A stretch of 56,022 bases of DNA, taken from IMG/VR virus record IMGVR_UViG_3300018005_000018, positions 1 to 56,022 of that record, one strand, 5' to 3'. The position numbers and the translations under genes were made by a program. The DNA comes from a virus. The notes under the pieces are model-generated. The model searched no databases. It worked only from the letters and a program-made list of their open reading frames with translations, and was not told the DNA's origin. Below are positions 27,483 through 35,063 of the stretch, one piece after another. The first letter of the stretch is position 1; the number at the start of each line of letters is the position of its first letter.

Positions 27483-28120
27483 CTTGTTTTTTTTATTGAT
27501 ATTGGTGATTTACCTTCTTGCATTGCCTTTGCTATGTCCTCGGGTCGTAATGCTAACCTCTCGTTTTCCATATACCTCAAAAGTTCATCTCTCAGATAGG
27601 GGTTGTTATCTTCATTGAGTATTTCCAGAAGCGTTTCTTCTAGTTCTGTCTGTGCGTTTCTTGCATCAGGAATTTTTCTTGTCTCCCCCCCAATTATCTG
27701 AAGCATCAAAGTATAATAACTCTCATCCATTGCCACAAGATATGCGTATTTATAGTTACGGTGCATTCTCACATAAGTACAAATCTTTTTATTTACCTTT
27801 TCATTTTTACCCCTTAGAAAATCCTCAATTGGCGGTGCAAAGTTTCCTCCCTCTGCCGTCTCAAAACCACAATCATGAGCTACCTCTATTTTCCTTTTCA
27901 GAACATCATTGTATTTTTTCCTATATGGAGATCCTTTGTCGTACATACAGAGGACATAAAGCATAACCTTATTATCGTCAATGTCTTCCCCTGCAGTTGC
28001 TTTAAACTCCCTTATCTTACCCAAATCTTTGTAAAATGACAATACCGATGTACCTTCCGGTATCTTATCAACATTGTACATCATTGACTGAAACTCCTTA
28101 CCGTGAAATTGGCTTTTCAT
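27479..28120 (-). CDS. Hypothetical protein; small-terminase candidate
   Basis: 213 aa, mostly helical and charged (DVLKRKIEVAHDCGFETAEG, NAQTELEETLLEILNEDNNP, LRPEDIAKAMQEGKSPISIK). No clear helix-turn-helix is visible. Size and place a few genes before terminase make it a candidate for the small packaging subunit, but this is only positional inference. Coupled by overlaps on both sides. Confidence 0.45.
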   Translation of the reverse strand: MKSQFHGKEFQSMMYNVDKIPEGTSVLSFYKDLGKIREFKATAGEDIDDNKVMLYVLCMYDKGSPYRKKYNDVLKRKIEVAHDCGFETAEGGNFAPPIEDFLRGKNEKVNKKICTYVRMHRNYKYAYLVAMDESYYTLMLQIIGGETRKIPDARNAQTELEETLLEILNEDNNPYLRDELLRYMENERLALRPEDIAKAMQEGKSPISIKKTR

Positions 28121-28806
28121 TATATTCTGGCGAATACGTTCCTGCGTTGAATCCTAAATAACTTCACTCCATCATTAACCTTCATATGCAACTCATATTG
28201 CATCGGTATATCCGATACTTTCTTTGAGATGATAATATCACCAACCGCAATATCCACTCCCTCATCTGTATGGTCATCCTCAGTGTATCTTCTATTTGGA
28301 TTGCCGAGATATTTGACACGGCTATACACAACATTTGTGATACTGTTTTTTCTAAGCATGACAAACTTCATCCCGATCTTTTCCATACGTGCTTTTTCTG
28401 CTGTTATTGCAGGATCTTCTACAGACTCAGTAAGTACATATCCGTTTATCGGAATTAACCGTCCCTCTCTCACAACAGCATATATCCGGTCATAGGGAAT
28501 AAGAACAAACCGATCTTCACCCTCATACACACACCTGGGGTCTTTTTTATTGAGCGCATTGACTACGCTTAGATAGTAGATGATCACCTTATCACCATAT
28601 CTTAACTCCATATCGCAAAGCCATGGCATCCCGAGATTAGCTTTTCCCGTATATTGCAGATGACTTGGAACGCCATAAACTTCACCTTCCACGGTACAAT
28701 GCATCTCTGGGTTGTAGCTCGTGTCTATGAACAATCCCCTGACCATTGTGTTTTCAGGATCGAGTTTTATCAAGACGAGATTGTTAAGAGTTTTTTTCCT
28801 GTCCAT
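28120..28806 (-). CDS. Protein with GroES-like beta-barrel features
   Basis: 228 aa from MDRKKTLNNLVLIKLDPENT (the ATG shares a base with the stop before it; the frame is open further upstream). NLVLIKLDPEN...VEGEVYGVP...LRYGDKVIIYYL follows the GroES/Cpn10 pattern of a strand, mobile region, G-V-G-D-like turn, and the second half (IPINGYVLTE...DIAVGDIIISKK) repeats the pattern, suggesting two barrels. Phage co-chaperonins help the host GroEL fold the capsid protein. Similarity is weak, so this is moderate at best. Confidence 0.45.
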   Translation of the reverse strand: MDRKKTLNNLVLIKLDPENTMVRGLFIDTSYNPEMHCTVEGEVYGVPSHLQYTGKANLGMPWLCDMELRYGDKVIIYYLSVVNALNKKDPRCVYEGEDRFVLIPYDRIYAVVREGRLIPINGYVLTESVEDPAITAEKARMEKIGMKFVMLRKNSITNVVYSRVKYLGNPNRRYTEDDHTDEGVDIAVGDIIISKKVSDIPMQYELHMKVNDGVKLFRIQRRNVFARI

Positions 28807-28982
28807 TAGTCTAACTCTCCTTTCTTCCATCCAATATACCAACAGAACTTAATCCAATGAATAAAAAAAAGCTTAAACCCTTTTTCAATTCTTATATCAA
28901 AATAAGGATATTTCTTCTTTTCATTCATGTCTGTGCAGATATGCATAAACCCGTGCCGTCCTATAAACTTATGCTTTTCCAT
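28806..28982 (-). CDS. 58-aa hypothetical protein
   Basis: Starts at MEKHKFIGRHGFMHICTDMN and ends with an aromatic, possibly membrane-touching stretch (KLFFIHWIKFCWYIGWKKGE). An earlier in-frame start at 29015 exists. Coupled to the GroES-like gene by TAATG. Confidence 0.45.
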   Translation of the reverse strand: MEKHKFIGRHGFMHICTDMNEKKKYPYFDIRIEKGFKLFFIHWIKFCWYIGWKKGELD

Positions 28983-29286
28983 AATCTTTATTTTTAATAC
29001 ATATCCACTTTCCATCTATCATCTCAAACCTGATCAGTCCTTTTTTCTCCTGAATCTCAAAACGTTTTGCCATGCCTCTCTTATCTTTTCTATTCATGGC
29101 GTTCCATAATTGTAGCTGATTAATACGTAAATTAATCTTCTGACCATTATACTCGATCACAACATAGTCATTAAACATCTGTTCTCCCATAACTCGTATT
29201 GGCTTTTCTTTTGGTGGTTTAGAAACTGGTCGTTCCCAAAATAAGTACTTCACCCATTTAAAAAATTTTATTATCTGCTTATTCAT
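28969..29286 (-). CDS. 105-aa hypothetical protein
   Basis: Basic protein with MNRKDKRGMAKRFEIQEKKG and a C-terminal beta segment (LIRFEMIDGKWICIKNKDYG). No family recognised. Overlaps the next small gene by 14 bases. Confidence 0.5.
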   Translation of the reverse strand: MNKQIIKFFKWVKYLFWERPVSKPPKEKPIRVMGEQMFNDYVVIEYNGQKINLRINQLQLWNAMNRKDKRGMAKRFEIQEKKGLIRFEMIDGKWICIKNKDYGKA

Positions 29287-29311
29287 AGTGCAATAAATTT
29301 ATAAAAAATTA

Positions 29312-29512
29312 TCAATCTGGAAATTTCTTTTTATTTTCTCTTCTTGTTGCTGCAGTTGCTCTATTGTCTCGAAAAACCCTAAATGCCACTCTCCCTTTTT
29401 CTATTTTAAAATCCATCTTATGAACAAGGCCACAATCACAACAACATATTTTATATCCTTCCATTATTGGGAATATCCATTCTCCGGCTTCTGGTTCATT
29501 ATATTTTGCCAT
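29312..29512 (-). CDS. 66-aa phage protein with CCCDCGLVH zinc-ribbon-like motif
   Basis: MAKYNEPEAGEWIFPIMEGY, then KICCCDCGLVHKMDFKIEKG. The W-I-x-P...G-Y-x-x-x-C-C-D-C-G-L-V-H pattern is a very common small phage protein of unknown role. The longer frame (from 29557) would run through a terminator stem, so the start at 29512 is chosen. Confidence 0.7.
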   Translation of the reverse strand: MAKYNEPEAGEWIFPIMEGYKICCCDCGLVHKMDFKIEKGRVAFRVFRDNRATAATRRENKKKFPD

Positions 29513-29535
29513 AATTATTTTATCAGTTGAGGTAC

Positions 29536-29562
29536 AAAAACCCCATGTACTCGACATGGGGT
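29536..29562 (-). terminator. Intrinsic terminator in the leader of the 29312-29512 gene
   Basis: Perfect 9-bp stem ACCCCATGT/ACATGGGGT (29540-29548 with 29554-29562), 5-base loop, then TTTTT on the minus strand. It ends transcription from 29648-30163 and also lies downstream of a TATCTTTG box at 29613-29620. Confidence 0.85.
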
Positions 29563-29590
29563 CGCACTACTATGAAAAACAAGAAAGCAG

Positions 29591-29620
29591 ACCTGTTGGC
29601 AAACAGGCGATTCAAAGATA
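29591..29620 (-). promoter_or_regulatory. -7 box TATCTTTG followed by a small hairpin
   Basis: TATCTTTG at 29620-29613 on the minus strand, then a CCTGTT/AACAGG hairpin (29606-29591), then the terminator 29 bases further on. A transcript would be about 70-75 bases with two hairpins before the U tract. No clear TTG box upstream. Confidence 0.45.
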
Positions 29621-29647
29621 ATCTATTTTTGCTTCTTGTTTCCATTT

Positions 29648-30163
29648 TTATTCTTCAGGTAAGTTGTCTAAAAAAATTTGTCTTTCTTTTTCGTATTGGA
29701 TTTCTGATTCAGAAAGAGAAATTTCTTTTTCTTCTTCTTTTTCTTTATTTATTTCTTTATCTTCTTCTATTCTTATACTTCCTGCCGTCTGCTTGCCGTC
29801 TGCTTGTGCTTCTGCCTGTACGTCTGCTTGTGAAATTGGATTATAAATATCATATTTACAAAGTGTTAGTATTGTCGTTTTCCATGCCGTTGTGGTTGCC
29901 ACTTGTTGTTCACTTTTTAGTAAGTTAATGAATATCCGCACTTTATGAATTGACCAATTCCATCTCTTTGACAAAAATGAATAACTTACAGGATATTGAC
30001 CTCTTCCCCATTTTATTATTACTCCATCTATTAATTTTTTATTATCTATTGTAAATGATACTAACTGAATTAAATCTATCCATGCTTCTGCTCTACTATA
30101 TTCCCTATTCTCTTTCCAGAAGTTATGATCAAAGAGTTTTCTATTAATGCGAATGAAGGCCAT
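29648..30163 (-). CDS. Replication-initiation / DnaD-like helix-turn-helix protein
   Basis: 171 aa. The pattern RAEAWIDLIQLVSFT, KWGRGQYPVSYSFLSKRWNW, SIHKVRIFINLLKSEQQV matches the N-terminal winged helix of phage replisome-organiser proteins. The C-terminal third is a charged low-complexity tail (EEDKEINKEKEEEKEI), with no helicase-loader domain. It follows a small repressor-like gene and ends at a strong terminator. Confidence 0.7.
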   Translation of the reverse strand: MAFIRINRKLFDHNFWKENREYSRAEAWIDLIQLVSFTIDNKKLIDGVIIKWGRGQYPVSYSFLSKRWNWSIHKVRIFINLLKSEQQVATTTAWKTTILTLCKYDIYNPISQADVQAEAQADGKQTAGSIRIEEDKEINKEKEEEKEISLSESEIQYEKERQIFLDNLPEE

Positions 30164-30194
30164 TTAACATTTGTAATTTCAATTATAAAAAAAA

Positions 30195-30377
30195 TTACTC
30201 TATTCCCAATCTTTTAAGTTTAGTCAGTTCTTCAACTGTGAAGAAGTTATCCTTTAATCTTTGAGCAAAAGTCTGCCGAGTAATGCCGAGCTCTGCAGCC
30301 ATCTCTATTTGAGTCTTGCTGTTTCGATTCATCCAGATAAGTACCTTCTCTGATGTTTTTATTATTCTGGTTTCCAT
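30195..30377 (-). CDS. Small XRE-type helix-turn-helix protein
   Basis: 60 aa. TQIEMAAELGITRQTFAQRL is a standard Cro/CI-like helix-turn-helix; the rest is a short C-terminal helix (TVEELTKLKRLGIE). It has a good promoter upstream and lies with the DnaD-like gene in one short transcript. Probably regulates phage genes. Confidence 0.75.
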   Translation of the reverse strand: METRIIKTSEKVLIWMNRNSKTQIEMAAELGITRQTFAQRLKDNFFTVEELTKLKRLGIE

Positions 30378-30437
30378 TCGTCAAACTTTACATTTGTTAT
30401 TTCATAGTTCAAAAAATATCCCATTACTGAGATAATG

Positions 30438-30467
30438 CAAATATAAACTAATTTTTAAATTTCCAAA
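30438..30467 (-). promoter_or_regulatory. Bacteroidota-type promoter for the HTH/DnaD-like genes
   Basis: Minus strand TTTG (30467-30464), 18-base gap, TATATTTG (30445-30438), 60 bases before the ATG. It follows directly after the terminator of the preceding unit. Confidence 0.65.
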
Positions 30468-30468
30468 T

Positions 30469-30577
30469 AAAAATGATCCCCAGCATAGGAAAATTGTTAA
30501 TCAATATAAAATTCTACAAATAGTTGAAAACACTGATAAAAACCTAACCTGTAAATGAAAGAACGCACCGGGGATCA
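30469..30577 (-). terminator. Terminator-like long-range hairpin with structured insert
   Basis: TGATCCCC (30577-30570) can pair with GGGGATCA (30481-30474) on the minus strand, and TTTTT follows the second arm. About 88 bases lie in between. Lies after the stop of the 45-aa gene and before a promoter, the right place for a terminator. Confidence 0.45.
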
Positions 30578-30585
30578 ATTGTCAA

Positions 30586-30723
30586 TCAGTAAATATCAGT
30601 TGCCCTTTTTGTTTTTACCGTGGGCTTTCGTCTTCTCTTGTGATGATGGCTATGATGTTCATCATGCCTGATCACCAATGTAATTACGACAATCGTAATC
30701 GCTACAATTAAAAATATTTCCAT
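30586..30723 (-). CDS. 45-aa membrane micro-protein with His-rich basic tail
   Basis: MEIFLIVAITIVVITLVIRH, one membrane helix, then DEHHSHHHKRRRKP and a basic end. The ATG shares a base with the stop of the FN3 protein gene (TAATG). Seven histidines after the helix may bind metal. Role unknown; belief rests on coupling and on clean membrane-protein layout. Confidence 0.55.
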   Translation of the reverse strand: MEIFLIVAITIVVITLVIRHDEHHSHHHKRRRKPTVKTKRATDIY

Positions 30724-31049
30724 TACACGATGTCTGTAGCCGGAAGGGTTTCAACGATTGGAGGCCCCGTAACTACGTCAGCAGGTGTAATAAGATCAAG
30801 AGTAGCACCTTCAGTTGTTCCTTCACTGTTTGTTGCACTTACCTTGAAAAAATAAGTTGTGTCTGCATCCAAATCAGTGATTGGTGCTTGTGCGGGAATT
30901 GCATCATGTCCTGCAGGCACCACTGCCGGAAGATCCACCTCGATTGGATTTGCCAATAATGGGTCTGTCCCGTATAAGAATTTTACTGTTGTATTCAACC
31001 CATTAGGGTTTACGGATGCGTTTAATGTTGCTCCATGAATTGTTGCCAT
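30723..31049 (-). CDS. FN3-like decoration protein
   Basis: 108 aa from MATIHGATLNASVNPNG. A single fibronectin-III-like domain: VNPNGLNTTVKFLYGTDP, ITDLDADTTYFFKVSATNSE. Such short Ig/FN3 proteins commonly stud phage heads or fibres and bind surface sugars weakly. An in-frame extension up to 31124 is basic and repeated (MKKTRK twice) and contains a promoter-like box, so it is probably not translated. Confidence 0.65.
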   Translation of the reverse strand: MATIHGATLNASVNPNGLNTTVKFLYGTDPLLANPIEVDLPAVVPAGHDAIPAQAPITDLDADTTYFFKVSATNSEGTTEGATLDLITPADVVTGPPIVETLPATDIV

Positions 31050-31076
31050 GACTTTATTTATTTTAAGTTTACTATG

Positions 31077-31084
31077 CAAAGATA
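31077..31084 (-). promoter_or_regulatory. -7 box TATCTTTG before the FN3 gene
   Basis: Exact TAnnTTTG match, 28 bases before the ATG at 31049. No clear TTG at the right distance; upstream DNA has a direct repeat (ATGAAAAA-rGACTAGAAAA type, twice). Confidence 0.4.
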
Positions 31085-31120
31085 TAGATTTTCTAGTCTT
31101 TTTCATTTTTCTAGTTTTTT

Positions 31121-31987
31121 TCATATCTTATTTTTTACACAAAATTGATCAACTCTGTCAAATAGTTCCCTGTCTTCATCACGAAGTCTTAACCACACCC
31201 TGGCCATATAGCCTTTGTCTTTTTTAAGTGTTCCCCATAGATGGGTGTATTTTCGTTTCTCATTATTACCAACTTCCATAGCATCAGGATTGATGACCTT
31301 AACCTGATCGCGCCATCCATGCTTCTTGATGAGACAGGCAAGGAAATACTGTTCATGGAAGAGATTCTGGTGCATGAGCATATCTTTTTCTTTCTCAAAG
31401 AATACTTCCTGATTAGCTGGTGCGAAGATATATTCCGCACTTGTCTTTCGCCATTCTTCGAAGATGCTCAAATCATTGCCACCACATATTCCACAGTTAT
31501 AGGCAAAGTCATCCACAGGGTTGTCGCATATGTCCTGTGGCTTCACCGGAGCCCTGCCCCAACACTTTTTAAGCATGTTATAATACTGATAACCATCGGC
31601 ATCGAAAGGCTCGTGTGACTGAAAGCATAGTTTGGCATTAAGAATACGTGGTGCCAGGGCATCCCAGAGAAACACGTCATTGTCGATATGAACAAACGGC
31701 TTGGTCTGTTCACAGTAAGCAAGTAGTTTGCCGTATGCCCAGAAATGACGATCAACGCTTTTCATCTCATTGAGCTTATCGGAATAGCTTGTGATGGGAA
31801 GTTTTAGTTGAGTGATAACATCGACACCCCAATTGGAAGAAATAAACTGCACCTCCTTAAAATGACGGGAGGCGCAGAGTACTGAGAGTGCTGTGGTAAA
31901 GAGAAAATCGCTATACCTGGTGAATCCACATTTATTGCCGAAGGATTCATCGGGGTTAAAATAGCTGAATACTGCTTTCCTGATCAT
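31121..31987 (-). CDS. Glycosyltransferase-like protein (DUF6734-type)
   Basis: 288 aa. TKPFVHIDNDVFLWDAL contains the DxD motif of GT-A enzymes; CGFTRYSDFLFTTALSVLCA and FAYNCGICGGNDLSIFEEW are seen in uncharacterised transferases that act on short sugar chains. It stands between a decoration-type protein (32000-32233) and an FN3 protein (30723-31049), so glycosylation of these virion proteins is a reasonable guess. Unlike the 20.9-27.2 kb cluster, it carries no sugar-making enzymes. Confidence 0.65.
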   Translation of the reverse strand: MIRKAVFSYFNPDESFGNKCGFTRYSDFLFTTALSVLCASRHFKEVQFISSNWGVDVITQLKLPITSYSDKLNEMKSVDRHFWAYGKLLAYCEQTKPFVHIDNDVFLWDALAPRILNAKLCFQSHEPFDADGYQYYNMLKKCWGRAPVKPQDICDNPVDDFAYNCGICGGNDLSIFEEWRKTSAEYIFAPANQEVFFEKEKDMLMHQNLFHEQYFLACLIKKHGWRDQVKVINPDAMEVGNNEKRKYTHLWGTLKKDKGYMARVWLRLRDEDRELFDRVDQFCVKNKI

Positions 31988-31999
31988 AGTTACGGAGTG

Positions 32000-32233
32000 T
32001 TACAGCCAGTAAACTCCGATTGCACCTACATAACTTGTCCCATAGGGGGCAGAGCCTCCACAGAGTACTGTTTTGGCGGTAGCGAATCTCCACTTCCACT
32101 CATTGAGGTCAATGACTTTTGTTACACAGTTTGCTATACTGTGCCATTGTGCGCCTTCTTTTGGTCCACTGGTCGCATTGATGACCGAGACTCGGGCTTT
32201 AAGGACGATACGTGCTCTTACGTTTGTTGCCAT
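32000..32233 (-). CDS. 77-aa small virion-type protein
   Basis: MATNVRARIVLKARVSVINA then a beta-rich middle and a Gly-rich hydrophobic end (SAPYGTSYVGAIGVYW). It lies between a FN3 structural gene and the glycosyltransferase. Beta pattern and place suggest a decoration protein. An opposite-strand frame covers the same DNA, but the minus frame fits the operon. Confidence 0.5.
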   Translation of the reverse strand: MATNVRARIVLKARVSVINATSGPKEGAQWHSIANCVTKVIDLNEWKWRFATAKTVLCGGSAPYGTSYVGAIGVYWL

Positions 32234-32276
32234 TTCGTTTAAGAATTAAATTAAAAAACTATGATTAAGAAAAAAA

Positions 32277-32816
32277 TTACAATGTTGTGAAGGATCTTAT
32301 TATCCCGTATTGAGTATTTCCCGTTGCTGATGTCTGCCCAAACACCCGGAAATAATATTTTGTTTTGGTAGTGAGTCCTGCAGCAGCATAAGTAAGTGAC
32401 TTAATAGTTGTCTGTACTCCTGTGGGACTTCCTGTGGCTACAACGGTACTGCCCAGTTCTCTTGTGAGCCCATATTTAAATCCTGCAGTACATAGAGCTC
32501 CTGTGATACGTCCATTAAGGGTCGCAGTAGTCGCAGCAACAGAACTTGCATCATCTGTCTCTATTTTTGGAGGATCGGCTATCTGGAGAGGATCAGCACG
32601 ATAGCCATATAAATAACATTTCATCATATCAGCAAGACGTGTGATCAATTCATCTGCAGGCACCTGGATGAAAGGCAGTCTGACGGCATCGTCAATTACA
32701 TATTTTTTCTGCCCCGATTCTCTTTTGGGGGGTTTTGAAGAATCTTCCGGATCAAGAAGTTCCGTTTCAGTGATGACTGCTTTAAGTTTTACTTTTAAGT
32801 CGTGAATGATTGCCAT
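32277..32816 (-). CDS. Structural protein with C-terminal FN3 domain
   Basis: 179 aa. N-terminal half is helical (HDLKVKLKAVITETELLD, IQVPADELITRLADMMKCYL); the C-terminal half is FN3-like (IETDDASSVAATTATLNGRI, YAAAGLTTKTKYYFRVFGQT). Virion head-fibre or decoration protein by pattern. It has the best promoter in the window just upstream. Confidence 0.6.
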   Translation of the reverse strand: MAIIHDLKVKLKAVITETELLDPEDSSKPPKRESGQKKYVIDDAVRLPFIQVPADELITRLADMMKCYLYGYRADPLQIADPPKIETDDASSVAATTATLNGRITGALCTAGFKYGLTRELGSTVVATGSPTGVQTTIKSLTYAAAGLTTKTKYYFRVFGQTSATGNTQYGIIRSFTTL

Positions 32817-32848
32817 GGCATTTAATTTTTAGTTTGATATATCAGCAC

Positions 32849-32879
32849 CAAAGTTATTCTTTACTTTCTAATAAACAAA
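32849..32879 (-). promoter_or_regulatory. Strong Bacteroidota-type promoter
   Basis: Minus strand TTTG (32879-32876), 19-base gap, TAACTTTG (32856-32849), 33 bases before the ATG at 32816. Both boxes and spacing match the consensus. Confidence 0.75.
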
Positions 32880-32899
32880 ATTAACACTGAAAGATAAAA

Positions 32900-33163
32900 T
32901 TAATAACTGTCCCCAAACTTTTTCCCCGGTACTTGAATTTTTTGTCTACCCCTTAATATAAACTTTTCATATATTCTTATAACTACACATTCATTAGTTT
33001 CATAATAATGCCTTCCTTTTCTTGTAAACACAGTAACAAGATTCTCATAACCTAATCCACTCTTCTCAGATAATATCCTCCTATTACTACAAGATATCGG
33101 CTCAGATTCTAACCTCCTACCCTCGCTATCTTTTCTGCAATATATATATACCATCCTAGCCAT
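32900..33163 (-). CDS. 87-aa hypothetical protein
   Basis: Basic, beta-rich (LVTVFTRKGRHYYETNECVV) with no family recognised. Preceded by a TATCTTTG box. First minus-strand gene next to the divergent control region, so probably expressed early or separately from the virion genes. Confidence 0.45.
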   Translation of the reverse strand: MARMVYIYCRKDSEGRRLESEPISCSNRRILSEKSGLGYENLVTVFTRKGRHYYETNECVVIRIYEKFILRGRQKIQVPGKKFGDSY

Positions 33164-33191
33164 TACAAAAATACATTATGTTAATTAAAAA

Positions 33192-33199
33192 CAAAGATA
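33192..33199 (-). promoter_or_regulatory. -7 box TATCTTTG before 32900-33163
   Basis: Exact TAnnTTTG match 29 bases before the ATG; no clear TTG box at -33. Confidence 0.4.
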
Positions 33200-33263
33200 A
33201 CCATTACAGCTCAGGGAATAGGCTTTCTGTAAAATTATTATAAACAAATTACTAACAGGATAT

Positions 33264-33482
33264 GTGTGTCAGTATCTGCAGCGACTAATCATCTTGCCAG
33301 GCATCGAACCGAAAAGGAAAACGGTTTTAGCGAATCCACCCCCCTGCCATTGCGGTCATGCGCACAATCAGAAGCCCAAAAAAGCACCTTTACAAGCGAT
33401 CAGAACTATTAAAAAGTGGTTCAGAACTCCTAATAAGGGTGGTAAACCGATTCTCAGGAAGAAAAAACCCTCCTTAAATTAG
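33264..33482 (+). CDS. Possible 72-aa basic protein (uncertain)
   Basis: Frame rich in Lys, Arg and Pro with a Cys/His cluster (PPPCHCGHAH) and a basic end (GGKPILRKKKPSLN). Base composition is less AT-rich than the DNA on either side, which hints at coding. No promoter box, no coupling to a neighbour and no family support, so it may be chance. Confidence 0.3.
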   Translation: MCQYLQRLIILPGIEPKRKTVLANPPPCHCGHAHNQKPKKAPLQAIRTIKKWFRTPNKGGKPILRKKKPSLN

Positions 33483-33559
33483 CAAGATATTACCAAAAGC
33501 CTGAAATTCTGCAAAAATGAAAATTATAACATACTGATATTGACTATATTAATTTTCTA

Positions 33560-33678
33560 TTTTACATAATAATAGTTATGGGCTTTTTATTCAACGAGTT
33601 TTTTAGTTTCAAAATGTAATCAATACCATAATATTATGTAAAATTACCAAATAACTATGTTAAAATAGTTTAATTTTG
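33560..33678 (+). promoter_or_regulatory. Divergent control region with operator-like palindromes
   Basis: Apart from the doubtful frame at 33264-33482, 33164-33725 holds no gene. An inverted repeat pairs TTTTACATAATA (33560-33571) plus TTATGG with CCATAA plus TATTATGTAAAA (33632-33643), with four extra bases in one arm. AACTAT-N6-ATAGTT (33653-33670) directly abuts a plus-strand -7 box TAATTTTG (33671-33678), covering where the -33 box would be. ATAGTTAT/ATAACTAT half-sites recur at 33572 and 33651. A repressor-operator layout, probably for the MarR-like gene that follows. Confidence 0.55.
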
Positions 33679-33725
33679 TGGAGTTAAGTCATTTAGGTTT
33701 GAATATTTGATTAAATTACGTATCA

Positions 33726-34307
33726 ATGACAGAAGAATTAGACACAAATGAAGCCAAAAGCCCTTTTTTACCTTCCTCTCCTTCTCTTACTCCTTATTTA
33801 ACTAATCTATATAACTCTTTAGATAGCTTTAATAAGGGTGTGTTTATACAGGTGTTCCGGTTTATCTGGTCATATTTGTTTGGGTGTAATACTTTGATGA
33901 GGCGTTCCGGTGTTCTTTATAACTTCTGGCTTGTTGATTCTATTCGTCTGCGCTTTTCTCTTACCACTTCCGAGCTTTCCGCTCTTTCTTTTCTTTATAA
34001 GGTGTCAAATAAAGGTGTTAATCTGGTGCGTTCTGAATTGTTTTATAATGGTCCGGTTCTTCCGGATTTTCTTGTTGTGTCAAAAATCAATCTTTTGCAC
34101 GATCTTAAACGGGCCGGATATATTACCAGGCATACAAAAGACCCCGGACAACCTTACAGTCAGCACGCACAACATAACAAACAACCGGTATTTATCTGCC
34201 TTACTTCTTCTGGTGTGCGTGTTATCGAAAGCATTGAAAAAGACTTGTACAAGATTCTTTTAAATACTTCTCTTGATGATCTTACTGGTTTAAATAAAAA
34301 AACCTGA
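33726..34307 (+). CDS. MarR-like winged-helix regulator
   Basis: 193 aa. A winged-helix core is visible: LTTSELSALSFLYKVSNKG, NLVRSELFYNGPVLPDF, NLLHDLKRAGYITRHTKD (recognition helix and wing), VFICLTSSGVRVIESIEKDL. The N-terminal 80 residues are unrelated to MarR and partly hydrophobic. Behind a palindrome-covered promoter, so autoregulation is likely. May control the split between the minus- and plus-strand genes. Confidence 0.6.
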   Translation: MTEELDTNEAKSPFLPSSPSLTPYLTNLYNSLDSFNKGVFIQVFRFIWSYLFGCNTLMRRSGVLYNFWLVDSIRLRFSLTTSELSALSFLYKVSNKGVNLVRSELFYNGPVLPDFLVVSKINLLHDLKRAGYITRHTKDPGQPYSQHAQHNKQPVFICLTSSGVRVIESIEKDLYKILLNTSLDDLTGLNKKT

Positions 34308-34330
34308 ACTATTTCATTAGGTCAGGTTTT
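34299..34330 (+). terminator. Terminator after the MarR-like gene
   Basis: Stem AAAACCTGA (34299-34307) with TCAGGTTTT (34322-34330), 14-base loop, ending in T4; the stem's 5' arm contains the gene's stop codon. Symmetry lets it also end minus-strand transcription from 34357-35040. Confidence 0.75.
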
Positions 34331-34356
34331 AAATATTGCATATTTAGCTGCGTTAA

Positions 34357-34536
34357 CTATCTCATAAACGCGTCAAATCCTGCATTAAATGCAATAGGAT
34401 TATTCCTTCTTAACCATGTCCCATATTTACAATGATCTGGGATTCTTCCCCCGTTGCTTCTCTTGTCATCTTCGGGAATGTCTAATTCATTCAGATATTC
34501 CTCGTATTCTTTTTTATAATTTGTTTTTGCTTTCAT
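34357..34536 (-). CDS. 59-aa small phage protein
   Basis: MKAKTNYKKEYEEYLNELDI, then DDKRSNGGRIPDHCKYGTWL and RRNNPIAFNAGFDAFMR. This GR(I/V)PD...KYG(T/S)WLRR(N)PIAFN pattern is a recurrent small protein in Bacteroidota phages. Unknown role. The end abuts the shared terminator. Confidence 0.65.
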   Translation of the reverse strand: MKAKTNYKKEYEEYLNELDIPEDDKRSNGGRIPDHCKYGTWLRRNNPIAFNAGFDAFMR

Positions 34537-34565
34537 TGTCTTGTGTTTTATTGGTTAATATTCAA

Positions 34566-34799
34566 TTAAATTTCAATGTAGTTTAGATATCCTGCGCTCA
34601 TGCGCTCGACTTGACTCCAGTTTATTTCTGCCTCAATATCTGGCTTGTTTATTGCCCTAATATGCGGAAAGTCTAATAATCTTCCGCATATTTTAGCGGG
34701 GTGCACCTGATTTTTCTTGCCTCTGATAAGAATATATATATCTTTTTCATTAGCTTTTTCAAAGATCAGATCTTTTGCGTCTTGTGTTAAGTCTTGCAT
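34566..34799 (-). CDS. 77-aa hypothetical protein
   Basis: MQDLTQDAKDLIFEKANEKD, then YILIRGKKNQVHPAKICGRL. The in-frame upstream start at 34862 overlaps the zinc-ribbon gene and is less likely. No family recognised; the INWSQVERMSAGYL end may be a small helix. Confidence 0.45.
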   Translation of the reverse strand: MQDLTQDAKDLIFEKANEKDIYILIRGKKNQVHPAKICGRLLDFPHIRAINKPDIEAEINWSQVERMSAGYLNYIEI

Positions 34800-34803
34800 G
34801 ATC

Positions 34804-35040
34804 TTACAGATTAATAATGATACATTCCAATTCTGCCTCAAATATTGCCTGCTCTTCTGCATCTTCAGCGCATAGCGGGCACAAATTAACGTCTAAAGGA
34901 TGTATTATCCCTTCTTCAATTAGCATCTCCAATTCTTTCGAGATCGTGAACCAGGTTCCGCAATTTGCGCACTTGGCTTGCTGTCCTTTGAATAATTTAA
35001 TTAATTCGCTGGTCTTTAGTGGTTTTCGTGTGTTTTTCAT
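34804..35040 (-). CDS. 78-aa zinc-ribbon protein
   Basis: KCANCGTWFTI and NLCPLCAEDA supply a C-x2-C ... C-x2-C zinc site. The rest is acidic. Such short proteins often act as transcription or translation modulators. It has a strong promoter directly upstream and heads a three-gene minus-strand unit inside the plus-strand region. Confidence 0.6.
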   Translation of the reverse strand: MKNTRKPLKTSELIKLFKGQQAKCANCGTWFTISKELEMLIEEGIIHPLDVNLCPLCAEDAEEQAIFEAELECIIINL

Positions 35041-35063
35041 ATCGTTTATATTAATTAACAGAT

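Noticed and set aside
31997-32242. 81-aa plus-strand frame
   Set aside because: Opposite the 77-aa minus-strand protein that fits the virion operon; no plus-strand signals.
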